From an uncultured Bacilli bacterium (GTDB lineage Bacteria; Bacillota_I; Bacilli_A; RF39; UBA660): a stretch of DNA of 22,952 nucleotides. The notes under the pieces are model-generated. The model searched no databases. It saw nothing but the letters and a program-made list of their open reading frames with translations, and had not been told where the DNA came from. The translations under genes and the position numbers were made by a program. Below are positions 7,124 through 15,623 of this stretch, one piece after another (the stretch's first letter is position 1; the number at the start of each line of letters is the position of its first letter). The stretch spans positions 1 to 22,952 of the forward strand of contig CATLBU010000004.1 in assembly GCA_949879835.1 (NCBI GenBank). Reading direction: 5' to 3'.

Positions 7124-10100
7124 ATGAAAATAAATAAATTTAAATATAATCAAAAATATAAATTTTTATTTATAGGTCTAATTTTATTCTTTTTAATATT
7201 TATGGTGGGATTAAGTACTAAATCTAATAAAAAGAGTATAGAATTATTAAAAAAATCTAACAATTCTATAACATCTAATAGAGATGATATAATATATCTA
7301 TCAGATTTAGACTTCATTACTGAAAATAATTGGTCTTATAATGGATGGTCTGGCCACGAAATTCAAAAAGATAAAAATCAAGATGGTGGAACGTTAAGTC
7401 TTATGATAGATAATGAAAAACGTTATTTCACTAAGGGTGTCAGTATTCATGGAAAAGGTCAGACAACTTATGATATTTCAAAATTTTCAACAGAATTTTC
7501 TCGTTTTATTGCTAAAATTGGTGTAGATGCAACAAGAGGAAATAATGGATTAATTTGGATTCAAATTTTGGTATCAAATAATGGAACAGATTGGGTATCT
7601 TTATTAAAAACGTGCAATATGAATGGAAGTACAAATGCGGTAGATGTAGATGTAAATATTGCTGGATATAAATATTTGAGAATATATGTAGATCCAGTTG
7701 GAAGTAATGCTTCTGATCACGGTACAATTGCAAATGCAAGGTTAGTAAAATCGAATTTTGATAAAGATTCTGTTGCATATGAAAAAATCAAAACAAATCA
7801 ATATTATGATGAAATTCTTAGCAAAAATGATGTCTCATATAACTATAAAAATAATTATAGGCAAATACTTGAAAGAGAATTTGTAAAAAAAATAGGTTAT
7901 TGGAACATTCAAGAACTTGCAGAACATACTAATGGTATGGTTCAGACATTGGAATGGATTTTAAGTAAAAACGAGATTCTTGAACAAATTATTGAAGTTG
8001 GAGAAATTTCTAATTCGATTACTTTCATGAATGTGTTAAATGATTTATATATAAAAAATAAACAGGATTTAAATACTGAAAATGGATATGTTTATCAAAA
8101 AATGATGATTGCTCTTGCAGCAGCATATTCAACTGACAGAATTATATCTCCTTTAGCATTTTCCTTTCAATCCCCAACATATGATTATGTGGAACGTTTT
8201 AATATCATGAAACAATTTTTTGATAGTAATCAATTAAGGAGGGTTAAAACCAATGCTTTACAAGGTGAATTTGTAAAGAATGATTGGTTTAAAGATTATC
8301 ATGTAGAGTTAATGCGTATGGTTATGCAAGATGGCACAAATAATGGTGATCTTGTATGGCTTAATGGTTTTACTAATGAAAAACAGAGTATAAGCTTTTA
8401 TATGATAGGCTACGTTTCACCAGCGTATACACAAGATAAATTTTATGATGAAGCCAATAAAGAAACATATAACCAGAGATTTTATTTAACTAAATATGGA
8501 GTTCCATATGGACTTACAAATGGCGTTAAAGTTCCAAGATATTGGATGATTTTTGCAAATGGTGGAATTTGTTGGAATGCCTCACGTGCTGGGCAAAGTA
8601 TGTACCGTGTTAATGGTATTCCTGCCACTGGAGCTTACCAAGTAGGGCATGAATTATATATTCAATATTATCAAGATGAAAATGGAAATGGTTATTGGAC
8701 ACCAAGATATGGTAATTGGAGTGGAGCAGGAAGTACATGGGGTGGAGGAAATCCCTATCGATATATATTTAATTGGAATAATAAATCTTTTACTGACAAA
8801 CACATTAGTGGTTCTAAGGTAGCATCAAGTACTGGTTATTTATATTTAGGACAGGATAATTTAAATCATTATGAAGAATATAAAAAATCATTGTATTATA
8901 ATTTAACTGCTAATTCCTATGCTAATAATAATCAAAAATTAGATAGTTATTTTAAAGCTTTAGAAATAAATGAATTAAATTTGGATAGTTATGATAATAT
9001 AGTTACTCTTTATAAGCAAATGAGTGATACAAATGAAGGTGGAACAATAACCTCTCATGATTGGTATAATTTAGCCCTTAAAATAATGGATGCGTATAAA
9101 TATCATCCAGTACCAATGTTTGATTTAATAAAAGTAATAAGACCTTATTTAGAAGGTAGTGAGAGACTACACATTGATAGACTTGAAAAAGAAAATTTAG
9201 AAAAAGCAACAACAGTAACTGCTGATAAAACTATTCAAGTTGATGGTGTTAGAACACATGCTAGACAGCTTTTAAATAAAACACAACCAGATCCAATGAC
9301 ATTTTCATTTGATGGAGAAAATGCAGGAAAAATTGTAAAAAATCCAATGTATCAACTTGCATGGGGATATAGTTTAGATGGTGGAAAGACATTTACGGAT
9401 TTTAAAATAGACGATGAAATTACGTTAACTTCAGAAGAAATAGCTAAAATTACTGCTGAGAATGATATTATAATTAATTTTATGGGGTTGAGTTATACAT
9501 TTAAAATCGATATTACTGAAGGAACAATGAGTAGTAATTTATTTGCAAACGATTTAGAAAATCGAGTTGTAGGTATTGATTTAACTTATGAATGGCGAAA
9601 TAATGCGAATGACCCATGGACATCATATAAAGATGCATCGCCAGATAATACTGGAGATAAAACATTATATGTTAGAAGAAAAGCTATTGGAACACAACTT
9701 GCAACTGATAGTGTAACTTACACATTTACAGAGGATAATCAACCAAATACAAGAAAATATGTACCAGTATCGCATTTAAGTATATATGATGTATCAACAG
9801 AAGCAACAAATAATCAAGGATCAGCAATCTATGCTATAGATGGAAATTATAATACAAGATGGCATAGTGCATGGAACGGAACAGATACAGAAAGATTTAT
9901 AACAATCAAATTAGATAAACCAAGATACGTATCTGCAGTGGAATTTGTCCCAGCTGGTGGTGGAAATGGAAGAATTTATGATGGTACAATCTGGGGAAGT
10001 TATGATGGTGAAAATTGGGAAAAACTATCAGAAATGGAAAATATTACATATCCACAACAAGCCACTACTAATGAACAAGCGATTCTTTATACTAAGAACT

Positions 10101-11548
10101 TCGAAATATCAGATTCTAAAGAAGTACAATATATAAAGATAGTTGCAGATAGAACAAATGGAAATTGGTTTACAGCACGTGCTTTTAATATTTATCAAGA
10201 TTTAACAAAAAGTCCTCGTCCAACGGCAGGAATTGGATACAGTGAAACAGAACCAACTACTAAAAATGTTATAGCAAGATTAGTAAATCCAAGTACAAAT
10301 ATTACTATAACAAATAATAATGGTAGTGATACTTATACTTTTACTGAAAATGGTGAATTTACATTTGAATTTGAAGATGAAAAAGGTACTAAAGGTACAA
10401 GTACTGCTAAGGTGGATTGGATCGATAGAGAAAAACCAACTGCTACTATTGAATATAATACTACATCTTTTACCAATCAAACAGTAGTAGCAACTCTAAA
10501 GCCAAGTGAAGATGTTATAGTTACCAATAATGGTGAATATAGAGTAAATGAAGACAGAAAAATTATTGATAAGGACGGCAATATCATTGATGGTTATACA
10601 GTAGATGATGATGGGAATGTTAAAGATAGTAATGGTAATTTTATTACCAATATCAATACATTTACATATGAATTTTTATCAAATGGTGAATTTACATTTG
10701 AGTTTATGGATAAAGCTGGTAACAAAGGTAGTGCTATCGCTAAAGTTACATGGATTGATTATGATATTCCAAATGCAACTTTATCATATAATATTCAAAA
10801 TAAAACAAACAAGAATGTTACAGTAACAGCTGAATTTGATGAGGATGTGATTGTTACTAATAATGGAGGAAACCATTCATATACTTTTGATAAGAATGGC
10901 GAGTTTACATTCGAATTTAAAGATAGAGCTGGAAATAAAAATAGTATAACAGCTAAAGTGGATTGGATTGATAAAGTAGTCCCAACCGCTCAATTAAAAT
11001 ATGAAAAAATTGGAAATAAAATGATTGTTAAAGTAATAAATCCTAGTAAAAATATTACATTTAAAAATGGAAATGGAACCTATGAATTTGATAAAAATGG
11101 TTCTTATGATATTTATTTCTTTGATGAAGTAGGAAATATGGGAAGAGTAACAGCAATTATTAAAGGTTTAAAAGAAGATCTTCATAATAGTAGCACAGGT
11201 AATAACAGTAACAAAGAAAATAATGAAGGAAACAATAAATCTGACAATAGAGTAACCAACAATAATAGAAAACAACAATCTGAAACAAGTACGAGTATCA
11301 ATAATGATAATCCTACATCCCAAAATACAATTACTACTAAAAATAACGAAAACTCATCAGATGAATTTATTGATTCCGATGAAGAAAAGAAAGTAATAAA
11401 TGAAGATTCTAAATTAAATATGACAGAAGTAGAGAATGAAAAGAATAAGAAACCATTATCAAAAGGTATTTATATTCTGATTGTTGCAATTGTCGCTATT
11501 TTAGGAGTTACTATTATAGGTATTTTTACTGCCCACAAAAGAAAATAG
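7124..11548 (+). CDS. Large cell-surface protein: NPCBM, transglutaminase-like, F5/8C, Ig-like repeats
   Basis: A 1474-residue exported protein, by far the largest here. The order seen is: N-terminal membrane segment (about 13-30, no lipobox and no clear signal peptidase site); an NPCBM carbohydrate-binding module (about 56-208, with WSYNGWSG and the conserved KGVSIHGKG); then a helical region. A putative Cys/His domain follows, with GGICWNAS (Cys483), GIPATG and GHELY (His509), a layout like transglutaminase-type proteases. Next come beta-rich linkers (about 700-876) and an F5/8C/CBM32-like discoidin domain (877-1026, with AIDGNYNTRWHSAW). Four Ig-like repeats joined by WID linkers follow (about 1032-1350), then an Asn/Ser/Glu-rich stalk and a C-terminal membrane helix (1448-1469) ending HKRK. 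There is no LPXTG. It is probably a glycan-binding adhesin or glycoprotein-acting enzyme; host mucin as target is inference. It has its own promoter and terminator, so it is monocistronic. Confidence 0.85.
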   Translation: MKINKFKYNQKYKFLFIGLILFFLIFMVGLSTKSNKKSIELLKKSNNSITSNRDDIIYLSDLDFITENNWSYNGWSGHEIQKDKNQDGGTLSLMIDNEKRYFTKGVSIHGKGQTTYDISKFSTEFSRFIAKIGVDATRGNNGLIWIQILVSNNGTDWVSLLKTCNMNGSTNAVDVDVNIAGYKYLRIYVDPVGSNASDHGTIANARLVKSNFDKDSVAYEKIKTNQYYDEILSKNDVSYNYKNNYRQILEREFVKKIGYWNIQELAEHTNGMVQTLEWILSKNEILEQIIEVGEISNSITFMNVLNDLYIKNKQDLNTENGYVYQKMMIALAAAYSTDRIISPLAFSFQSPTYDYVERFNIMKQFFDSNQLRRVKTNALQGEFVKNDWFKDYHVELMRMVMQDGTNNGDLVWLNGFTNEKQSISFYMIGYVSPAYTQDKFYDEANKETYNQRFYLTKYGVPYGLTNGVKVPRYWMIFANGGICWNASRAGQSMYRVNGIPATGAYQVGHELYIQYYQDENGNGYWTPRYGNWSGAGSTWGGGNPYRYIFNWNNKSFTDKHISGSKVASSTGYLYLGQDNLNHYEEYKKSLYYNLTANSYANNNQKLDSYFKALEINELNLDSYDNIVTLYKQMSDTNEGGTITSHDWYNLALKIMDAYKYHPVPMFDLIKVIRPYLEGSERLHIDRLEKENLEKATTVTADKTIQVDGVRTHARQLLNKTQPDPMTFSFDGENAGKIVKNPMYQLAWGYSLDGGKTFTDFKIDDEITLTSEEIAKITAENDIIINFMGLSYTFKIDITEGTMSSNLFANDLENRVVGIDLTYEWRNNANDPWTSYKDASPDNTGDKTLYVRRKAIGTQLATDSVTYTFTEDNQPNTRKYVPVSHLSIYDVSTEATNNQGSAIYAIDGNYNTRWHSAWNGTDTERFITIKLDKPRYVSAVEFVPAGGGNGRIYDGTIWGSYDGENWEKLSEMENITYPQQATTNEQAILYTKNFEISDSKEVQYIKIVADRTNGNWFTARAFNIYQDLTKSPRPTAGIGYSETEPTTKNVIARLVNPSTNITITNNNGSDTYTFTENGEFTFEFEDEKGTKGTSTAKVDWIDREKPTATIEYNTTSFTNQTVVATLKPSEDVIVTNNGEYRVNEDRKIIDKDGNIIDGYTVDDDGNVKDSNGNFITNINTFTYEFLSNGEFTFEFMDKAGNKGSAIAKVTWIDYDIPNATLSYNIQNKTNKNVTVTAEFDEDVIVTNNGGNHSYTFDKNGEFTFEFKDRAGNKNSITAKVDWIDKVVPTAQLKYEKIGNKMIVKVINPSKNITFKNGNGTYEFDKNGSYDIYFFDEVGNMGRVTAIIKGLKEDLHNSSTGNNSNKENNEGNNKSDNRVTNNNRKQQSETSTSINNDNPTSQNTITTKNNENSSDEFIDSDEEKKVINEDSKLNMTEVENEKNKKPLSKGIYILIVAIVAILGVTIIGIFTAHKRK
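10217..11172 (+). repeat. Four Ig-like tandem repeats inside the surface protein
   Basis: Four units of roughly 65-105 codons share NGEFTFEF (or NGSYDIYF), a D-x-x-G-N turn, and a VDWID or VTWID linker followed by P-x-A. Similarity is visible in the DNA near 10352, 10684 and 10897, so the units can recombine. Unit 2 carries a 40-codon acidic insert (residues about 1138-1178). The last unit is the most diverged. Confidence 0.75.
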
Positions 11549-11550
11549 AA

Positions 11551-11573
11551 AACTGAATGATTTCAGTTTTTTT
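11551..11573 (+). terminator. Rho-independent terminator after surface gene (copy 2 of the 23-bp repeat)
   Basis: Identical over 23 bp to 6768-6790: stem AACTGAA/TTCAGTT, TGAT loop, T-run. It begins two bases after the stop codon of the surface-protein gene. Confidence 0.85.
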
Positions 11574-11681
11574 GATTAATAAATTAAGATAATTTTATAT
11601 TTTTTTGATTGTGAATTTTTTAGGTAGATGAATATGGATTACTATTTAATTAATATTTTTGTTCATAATTTCATTGTGTAC

Positions 11682-11710
11682 TTGAGCTTTACAGTAAAAT
11701 AATATAAAAT
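11682..11710 (+). promoter_or_regulatory. Promoter of the lipoprotein gene
   Basis: TTGAGC at 11682-11687, a 17-nt spacer, and TAAAAT at 11705-11710, followed by AGAAAGGAG and the ATG at 11736. The rest of the 11574-11735 gap shows only AT-rich sequence. Confidence 0.5.
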
Positions 11711-11735
11711 AATATTAGAAAGGAGTAAGAGTATA

Positions 11736-12197
11736 ATGAGAAAAATTAGTATGGTATTTTTAGGAGTAGCTGCCACTATTTTAGTAACAAGTTGTGGAAA
11801 TAAAGAAAATGAATTAATTTGTACCAATATCCAAACGGAAGATGGTATGAAAATAGAGCAAACAATTTCTATGATCTTCAAAAATGATAAAATTAACCAC
11901 GTAAAAATGGATGTTAATAGTAAAATTACTGATGATGAAGTAAAGGAAAATTGGACAGCATTTACTCAAGCTATGGATAGTCAAAATGAAGAAACAGAAA
12001 AAGATGGCGTTAGTTTAAAAGTAAGTAAAGATGATAAAAAATATGAATATAAAGTAACATTAGATGTTGATTTAGAAAAAGCTGATAAAGACACCTTAAA
12101 AACTTATGGATTAACTGACTTGTCAAATGATGATAGTACTTTAAAGGATAATAAAAAAACTGCAGAATCAGAAGGATTTACCTGTAAAGTCCAATAG
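11736..12197 (+). CDS. Small lipoprotein of unknown function
   Basis: A 153-residue predicted lipoprotein. It has a short positive N-terminus (MRKIS), a hydrophobic core and a lipobox LVTSC with the lipidated Cys at residue 20. The mature part of about 134 residues is charged and rich in Lys, Asp and Glu. Its opening ELICTNIQ and closing FTCKVQ each contain a Cys, so a disulphide clamp is possible outside the cell. The pattern (Cys-Thr near the start, beta strands, then a helical acidic part) is reminiscent of YehR/DUF1307-type lipoproteins, but I cannot confirm this by eye. It would be a substrate of the Lgt encoded further on. AGAAAGGAG precedes the start. It is monocistronic, with its own promoter and terminator. 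Confidence 0.8.
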   Translation: MRKISMVFLGVAATILVTSCGNKENELICTNIQTEDGMKIEQTISMIFKNDKINHVKMDVNSKITDDEVKENWTAFTQAMDSQNEETEKDGVSLKVSKDDKKYEYKVTLDVDLEKADKDTLKTYGLTDLSNDDSTLKDNKKTAESEGFTCKVQ

Positions 12198-12204
12198 AAG
12201 ATTT

Positions 12205-12236
12205 AAAGTCTATATTTTAAAATTATGGACTTTTTT
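12205..12236 (+). terminator. Terminator after the lipoprotein gene
   Basis: Stem AAAGTC (12205-12210) pairs with GACTTT (12228-12233) across an AT-rich interior containing ATTTTAAAAT, and runs into six T's. Confidence 0.7.
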
Positions 12237-12282
12237 AATGGAAATATATGTTATATGGAAATAAGAAAACTCTTATGTTTAA

Positions 12283-12311
12283 TTGTGTTCTTATGAAATA
12301 AATGTTAGAAT
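12283..12311 (+). promoter_or_regulatory. Promoter of uvrB, overlapped by an inverted repeat
   Basis: TTGTGT at 12283-12288, a 17-nt spacer, and TAGAAT at 12306-12311 with an upstream TG (extended -10). Transcription would start near 12318, giving a leader of about 80 nt. Confidence 0.6.
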
Positions 12312-12324
12312 AGTTTCATAAGAA
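12288..12324. promoter_or_regulatory. Candidate operator: 11-bp inverted repeat on the uvrB promoter
   Basis: Arms TTCTTATGAAA (12288-12298) and TTTCATAAGAA (12314-12324) are exact reverse complements, one in the -35/-10 spacer and one at the predicted transcription start. A related TCTTATG lies just upstream at 12271-12277. It does not match the GAAC-N4-GTTC LexA box of Firmicutes. Confidence 0.5.
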
Positions 12325-12396
12325 ATATTTGATTTATTTTTATTAATACATGTTAATTAACTAAATAAGAATTTTTAAAATTTGTAGGAGGAAATT

Positions 12397-14355
12397 ATGT
12401 TTCAATTAGAATCAAAATATAAACCAAGTGGAGATCAACCACAAGCAATAGAAAAATTAGTAAAGGGAATTGAAAATAAAGAAAAATATCAAGTATTATT
12501 AGGAGCAACAGGGACAGGAAAAACCTTTACGATTGCTAATGTTATAGAGAAGATAAATAAACCAACATTAGTTCTTGCACATAATAAAACTTTGGCAGGT
12601 CAACTCTATACAGAATTAAAAGAATTATTTCCTAAAAATAAAGTTTGCTTTTTTATTTCTTATTTTGATTATTACCAACCAGAGGCATATATAGCAAAAA
12701 CGGATACCTATATAGAGAAAGATTCTTCTATTAATGATGAAATTGATGAATTAAGACATGATGCAACAAGTGCTTTATTAAATAGAAAAGATGTTATAGT
12801 CGTCGCTTCTGTATCTTGTATTTATGGAATTGGAGAAATTGAAGAATATCGAAAAAAGATGTTAACGATATCAGAAAATGATAAAGTAGATCGAGATTCT
12901 ATTATGTATAAATTAATTGAAATGTTATATGAAAGAAATGATTATGATTTTAAACGAGGAACATTTAGAGTAAGAGGAGATGTATTAGAAGTAATTCCAG
13001 CAGGTGTTCACGATAAAGGAATAAGAATTGAATTTTTTGGAGATGAAGTAGAGAGAATAAGTGAATTTGATACGTTAACAGGAACTATTTTAAAAAATAA
13101 AAAAACAGTATCTATTTTTCCAGCAAGTCACTTTGTAACAAGTGATGATAAATTAAAACAAGCAATTAAAAATATCGAAATAGAATTACAAGAACAATTA
13201 GAAAAATTTAAAGAACAGAATAAATTATTAGAATATCAACGTTTAATGGAACGAACAAATTATGATTTAGAAATGTTATCAGAAACTGGATTTTGTAGGG
13301 GAGTAGAAAATTATTCTAGGCAATTAGCTTTAAAAGAAGCAGGAGCAATACCAACAACACTGATTGATTTCTTTGGGGAAGACTTTTTGATGGTGGTAGA
13401 TGAATCCCATGTGACATTACCACAAATTCGAGGAATGTATAACGGTGATCATGCTAGAAAACAAATGCTAGTAGATTATGGATTTCGTTTACCAAGTGCT
13501 TTAGATAATAGACCTCTACGGTTTGAAGAATTTGAAAATAAAATAAAACAAATAATTTGCGTATCAGCTACACCAGGCGATTATGAATTAGAAAAAACCA
13601 ACCATAAATTTATTGAACAAATTATTCGCCCAACTGGTTTATTGGATCCAATAATTGAAGTTAGAAAAACAGAAAACCAAATAGATGATTTGGTAAAAGA
13701 AATTTATATTTGTAAGGAGAAACAAGAGCGAGTTTTAATAACAACATTAACCATCCGTATGGCAGAAGAATTAACTGAATATTTAAAAAATATTGATATT
13801 AAAGTAGCTTATTTACATAGTGAAGTAAAAACATTAGAGCGACTAAAAATTATCCAAAACTTACGAACTGGAATTTACGATGTATTAGTTGGAATCAATT
13901 TATTAAGGGAGGGACTAGATATTCCAGAAGTTAGCTTAGTAGCAATAATGGATGCAGATAAGCAAGGATTCTTACGTAGTAATCGAAGTTTAATTCAAAC
14001 AATTGGTCGAGCAGCCAGAAATCAAAATGGAAAAGTTATTATGTATGCAGATGAAGTAAGTCAATCTATGGAAAGTGCTATTAAAGAAACAGAAAGAAGA
14101 AGAAAAATACAAATAGAATATAATGTAAAACATAATATTACCCCAACAACAATCAAAAAAGATATTAAGGAAGTGATCAGTAATGAAGTAAAAGAAGAAA
14201 CTAATCACAAAATGACGAAGAAGGAAAGATTAAAATATATAGAGAGAATAGAAAAAGAAATGAAAGACGCTGCAAAAAATTTGGATTTTGAACGTGCGAT
14301 GGAATTAAGAGATATTCTGTTTGAAATGCAAGAAGAAAAGAAAATTGTCGAATAA
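12397..14355 (+). CDS. uvrB: UvrABC nucleotide excision repair protein UvrB
   Basis: UvrB, 652 residues, the damage-verifying helicase-like subunit of UvrABC excision repair. It shows Walker A GATGTGKT (36-43), the beta-hairpin signature YYQPEAY (92-98) that inserts between the strands at lesions, the DESH Walker B motif (335-338), and the conserved helicase block [10 protein letters not shown]. The arginine-containing QTIGRAARN motif VI is also present. A C-terminal UVR domain (about 605-652, [13 protein letters not shown]) contacts UvrC. The start follows AGGAGG. No uvrA is adjacent, unlike in Bacillus. The promoter carries an inverted repeat that may be an operator; no canonical LexA box is seen. 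The gene is full length and unremarkable. Confidence 0.98.
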   Translation: MFQLESKYKPSGDQPQAIEKLVKGIENKEKYQVLLGATGTGKTFTIANVIEKINKPTLVLAHNKTLAGQLYTELKELFPKNKVCFFISYFDYYQPEAYIAKTDTYIEKDSSINDEIDELRHDATSALLNRKDVIVVASVSCIYGIGEIEEYRKKMLTISENDKVDRDSIMYKLIEMLYERNDYDFKRGTFRVRGDVLEVIPAGVHDKGIRIEFFGDEVERISEFDTLTGTILKNKKTVSIFPASHFVTSDDKLKQAIKNIEIELQEQLEKFKEQNKLLEYQRLMERTNYDLEMLSETGFCRGVENYSRQLALKEAGAIPTTLIDFFGEDFLMVVDESHVTLPQIRGMYNGDHARKQMLVDYGFRLPSALDNRPLRFEEFENKIKQIICVSATPGDYELEKTNHKFIEQIIRPTGLLDPIIEVRKTENQIDDLVKEIYICKEKQERVLITTLTIRMAEELTEYLKNIDIKVAYLHSEVKTLERLKIIQNLRTGIYDVLVGINLLREGLDIPEVSLVAIMDADKQGFLRSNRSLIQTIGRAARNQNGKVIMYADEVSQSMESAIKETERRRKIQIEYNVKHNITPTTIKKDIKEVISNEVKEETNHKMTKKERLKYIERIEKEMKDAAKNLDFERAMELRDILFEMQEEKKIVE

Positions 14356-14380
14356 AATAAGATAAGAAAAAATAGAAATA

Positions 14381-14389
14381 TGTTATAAT
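14381..14389 (+). promoter_or_regulatory. Extended -10 promoter before the yvlD-like gene
   Basis: TGTTATAAT gives a TG plus a perfect TATAAT; no good -35 box is seen. It lies 25 bp after the uvrB stop, with AGGAGG and the ATG at 14408 following. No strong terminator separates uvrB from it. Confidence 0.6.
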
Positions 14390-14407
14390 GAGACCAGGAG
14401 GAAATTC

Positions 14408-14824
14408 ATGAAAGGAAGCAATTCAAAAATTAAAAAATTATGTTTACAATTTTTCGAATGGGTTATCTATATGATTGGCTATACCCTCATTTTAATCTCT
14501 ATCTCTGTTATCTTTAAAAACACAATTCAGATTGATAATCGCTATTATGGAATTTATGCCTTATTAGCAGAAATTATAATATATATATTAAATAAAACTA
14601 TAAAACCTTTAATAGTATGGTTAATGATTCCAATAACAGCTTTAAGTTTAGGAATCTTTTATCCATTTATTAATGTTTTTATATTAAAATTAGTAGACTT
14701 TATTATGGGAAGTCATTTTACCATTCATGGAATTTTTATGAGTTTCTTAATTGCTATATTGATTTCCTTAATGAATATATTAATGGAAAAACTAGTTTTA
14801 AAACCACTATTAGGAAAGGAATAA
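14408..14824 (+). CDS. YvlD-like four-helix membrane protein (holin superfamily IV)
   Basis: A 138-residue integral membrane protein with four hydrophobic helices: about 17-36, 47-62, 67-92 and 105-128. The segment NKTIKPLIVWLMIPITALSLG is typical of the YvlD / phage holin superfamily IV group of chromosomal membrane proteins, in which a conserved N-x-x-I-K-P precedes the third helix. The name holin comes from fold similarity; there is no phage context here. In Bacillus, yvlD is near lgt, and the same neighbourhood is kept. The stop lies 4 bp before lgt, so they are co-transcribed. A role in envelope stress is known for the yvl operon in Bacillus; here it is only inference. Confidence 0.75.
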   Translation: MKGSNSKIKKLCLQFFEWVIYMIGYTLILISISVIFKNTIQIDNRYYGIYALLAEIIIYILNKTIKPLIVWLMIPITALSLGIFYPFINVFILKLVDFIMGSHFTIHGIFMSFLIAILISLMNILMEKLVLKPLLGKE

Positions 14825-14828
14825 AAAT

Positions 14829-15623
14829 ATGAGTGCAATTTTTATATCGATTGGTCCAATTTCTATCTATTGGTATTCTATTATTTTATTGGTTGCTTTT
14901 TTAATAGGAGCTTTCTTAGCTATTAAAGAAGCAGAAAAATTTAATATTTCTAAAGATAAAATGTATAATATGTTTTTTTACTTAGTTCCAATTGTCTTAA
15001 TAGGGGCAAGAGTATACTTTGTTTTGTTTCATCTAGATTATTATTTAAACGATATATTAGGAATCTTTAAAGTATGGGAAGGTGGACTTGCTATTCATGG
15101 AGGAATCATAGCAGGAATACTCTTTGTTTCACTCTACACAAAAAAAAATCATATGAAGACTTTAAAAATTATTGATATAATGGTAGTTAGTTTAATTTTA
15201 GGGCAAGCAATTGGTAGATGGGGAAACTTTTTTAATGGAGAAGCTCATGGTCCAATGACAACGTTAGCTTATTTAAAATCTTTACATTTACCACATTTTA
15301 TAATAGAGGGAATGTATTTGCAAGGAGATTATTATCACCCCACTTTTTTATATGAATCAATCTGGTGCTTCGTTGGTTTCATTATTTTAATTCTGATTCG
15401 GAGAAAATTAAAAATAGGCCAAATAACAAGTATTTATTTAATTTGGTATGGAATAGGAAGATTCGCAATTGAAAGTTTAAGGACAGATAGTCTAATGTTA
15501 TCAAGTATAAAAGTAGCTCAATTAGTATCAATTATTATGATTCTATCTGGAATTATATTATTCTATATTCAGAGAAAAGAAAAAAAATATAATGAGGGGA
15601 ATGTCTATGGAAAAAAAATTTGA
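14829..15623 (+). CDS. lgt: Prolipoprotein diacylglyceryl transferase Lgt
   Basis: Lgt, 264 residues and seven membrane helices, transfers diacylglycerol from phosphatidylglycerol to the lipobox Cys of prolipoproteins. The diagnostic signature GRWGNFFNGEAHG is complete (129-141), including the catalytic-site Arg, Asn and Glu. The N-terminal SIYWYSIILLVAFLIG and the GGLAIHGG motif (His90) are also typical. The start has AAGGAA upstream and is 4 bp after the yvlD-like gene. hprK, which sits directly before lgt in Bacillus, is missing. Its 3' end overlaps trxB by 17 bp. A lipoprotein substrate is encoded at 11736. Confidence 0.98.
   Translation: MSAIFISIGPISIYWYSIILLVAFLIGAFLAIKEAEKFNISKDKMYNMFFYLVPIVLIGARVYFVLFHLDYYLNDILGIFKVWEGGLAIHGGIIAGILFVSLYTKKNHMKTLKIIDIMVVSLILGQAIGRWGNFFNGEAHGPMTTLAYLKSLHLPHFIIEGMYLQGDYYHPTFLYESIWCFVGFIILILIRRKLKIGQITSIYLIWYGIGRFAIESLRTDSLMLSSIKVAQLVSIIMILSGIILFYIQRKEKKYNEGNVYGKKI

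Noticed and set aside
8639..8665. Zinc metallopeptidase motif (M60 mucinase) in the surface protein
   Set aside because: GHELY contains HE but not the second His of HExxH, and no other M60 signature is present; the Cys-His layout fits better.
10605..10826. Plus-strand open frame of 73 codons within the surface gene
   Set aside because: An out-of-frame reading of the Ig-like repeats, without a ribosome site.
10350..10930. CRISPR-like repeats
   Set aside because: The repeated DNA near 10352, 10684 and 10897 is in one reading frame, imperfect and spaced by about 200-330 bp; it encodes Ig-like domains.
11400..11548. LPXTG sortase anchor at the end of the surface protein
   Set aside because: No LPXTG or close variant occurs before the C-terminal hydrophobic helix; it looks like a plain membrane anchor with a HKRK tail.
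14408..14824. Prophage holin
   Set aside because: No lysin, structural or integrase genes are nearby, and the gene is in the yvlD-lgt neighbourhood of ordinary chromosomes.
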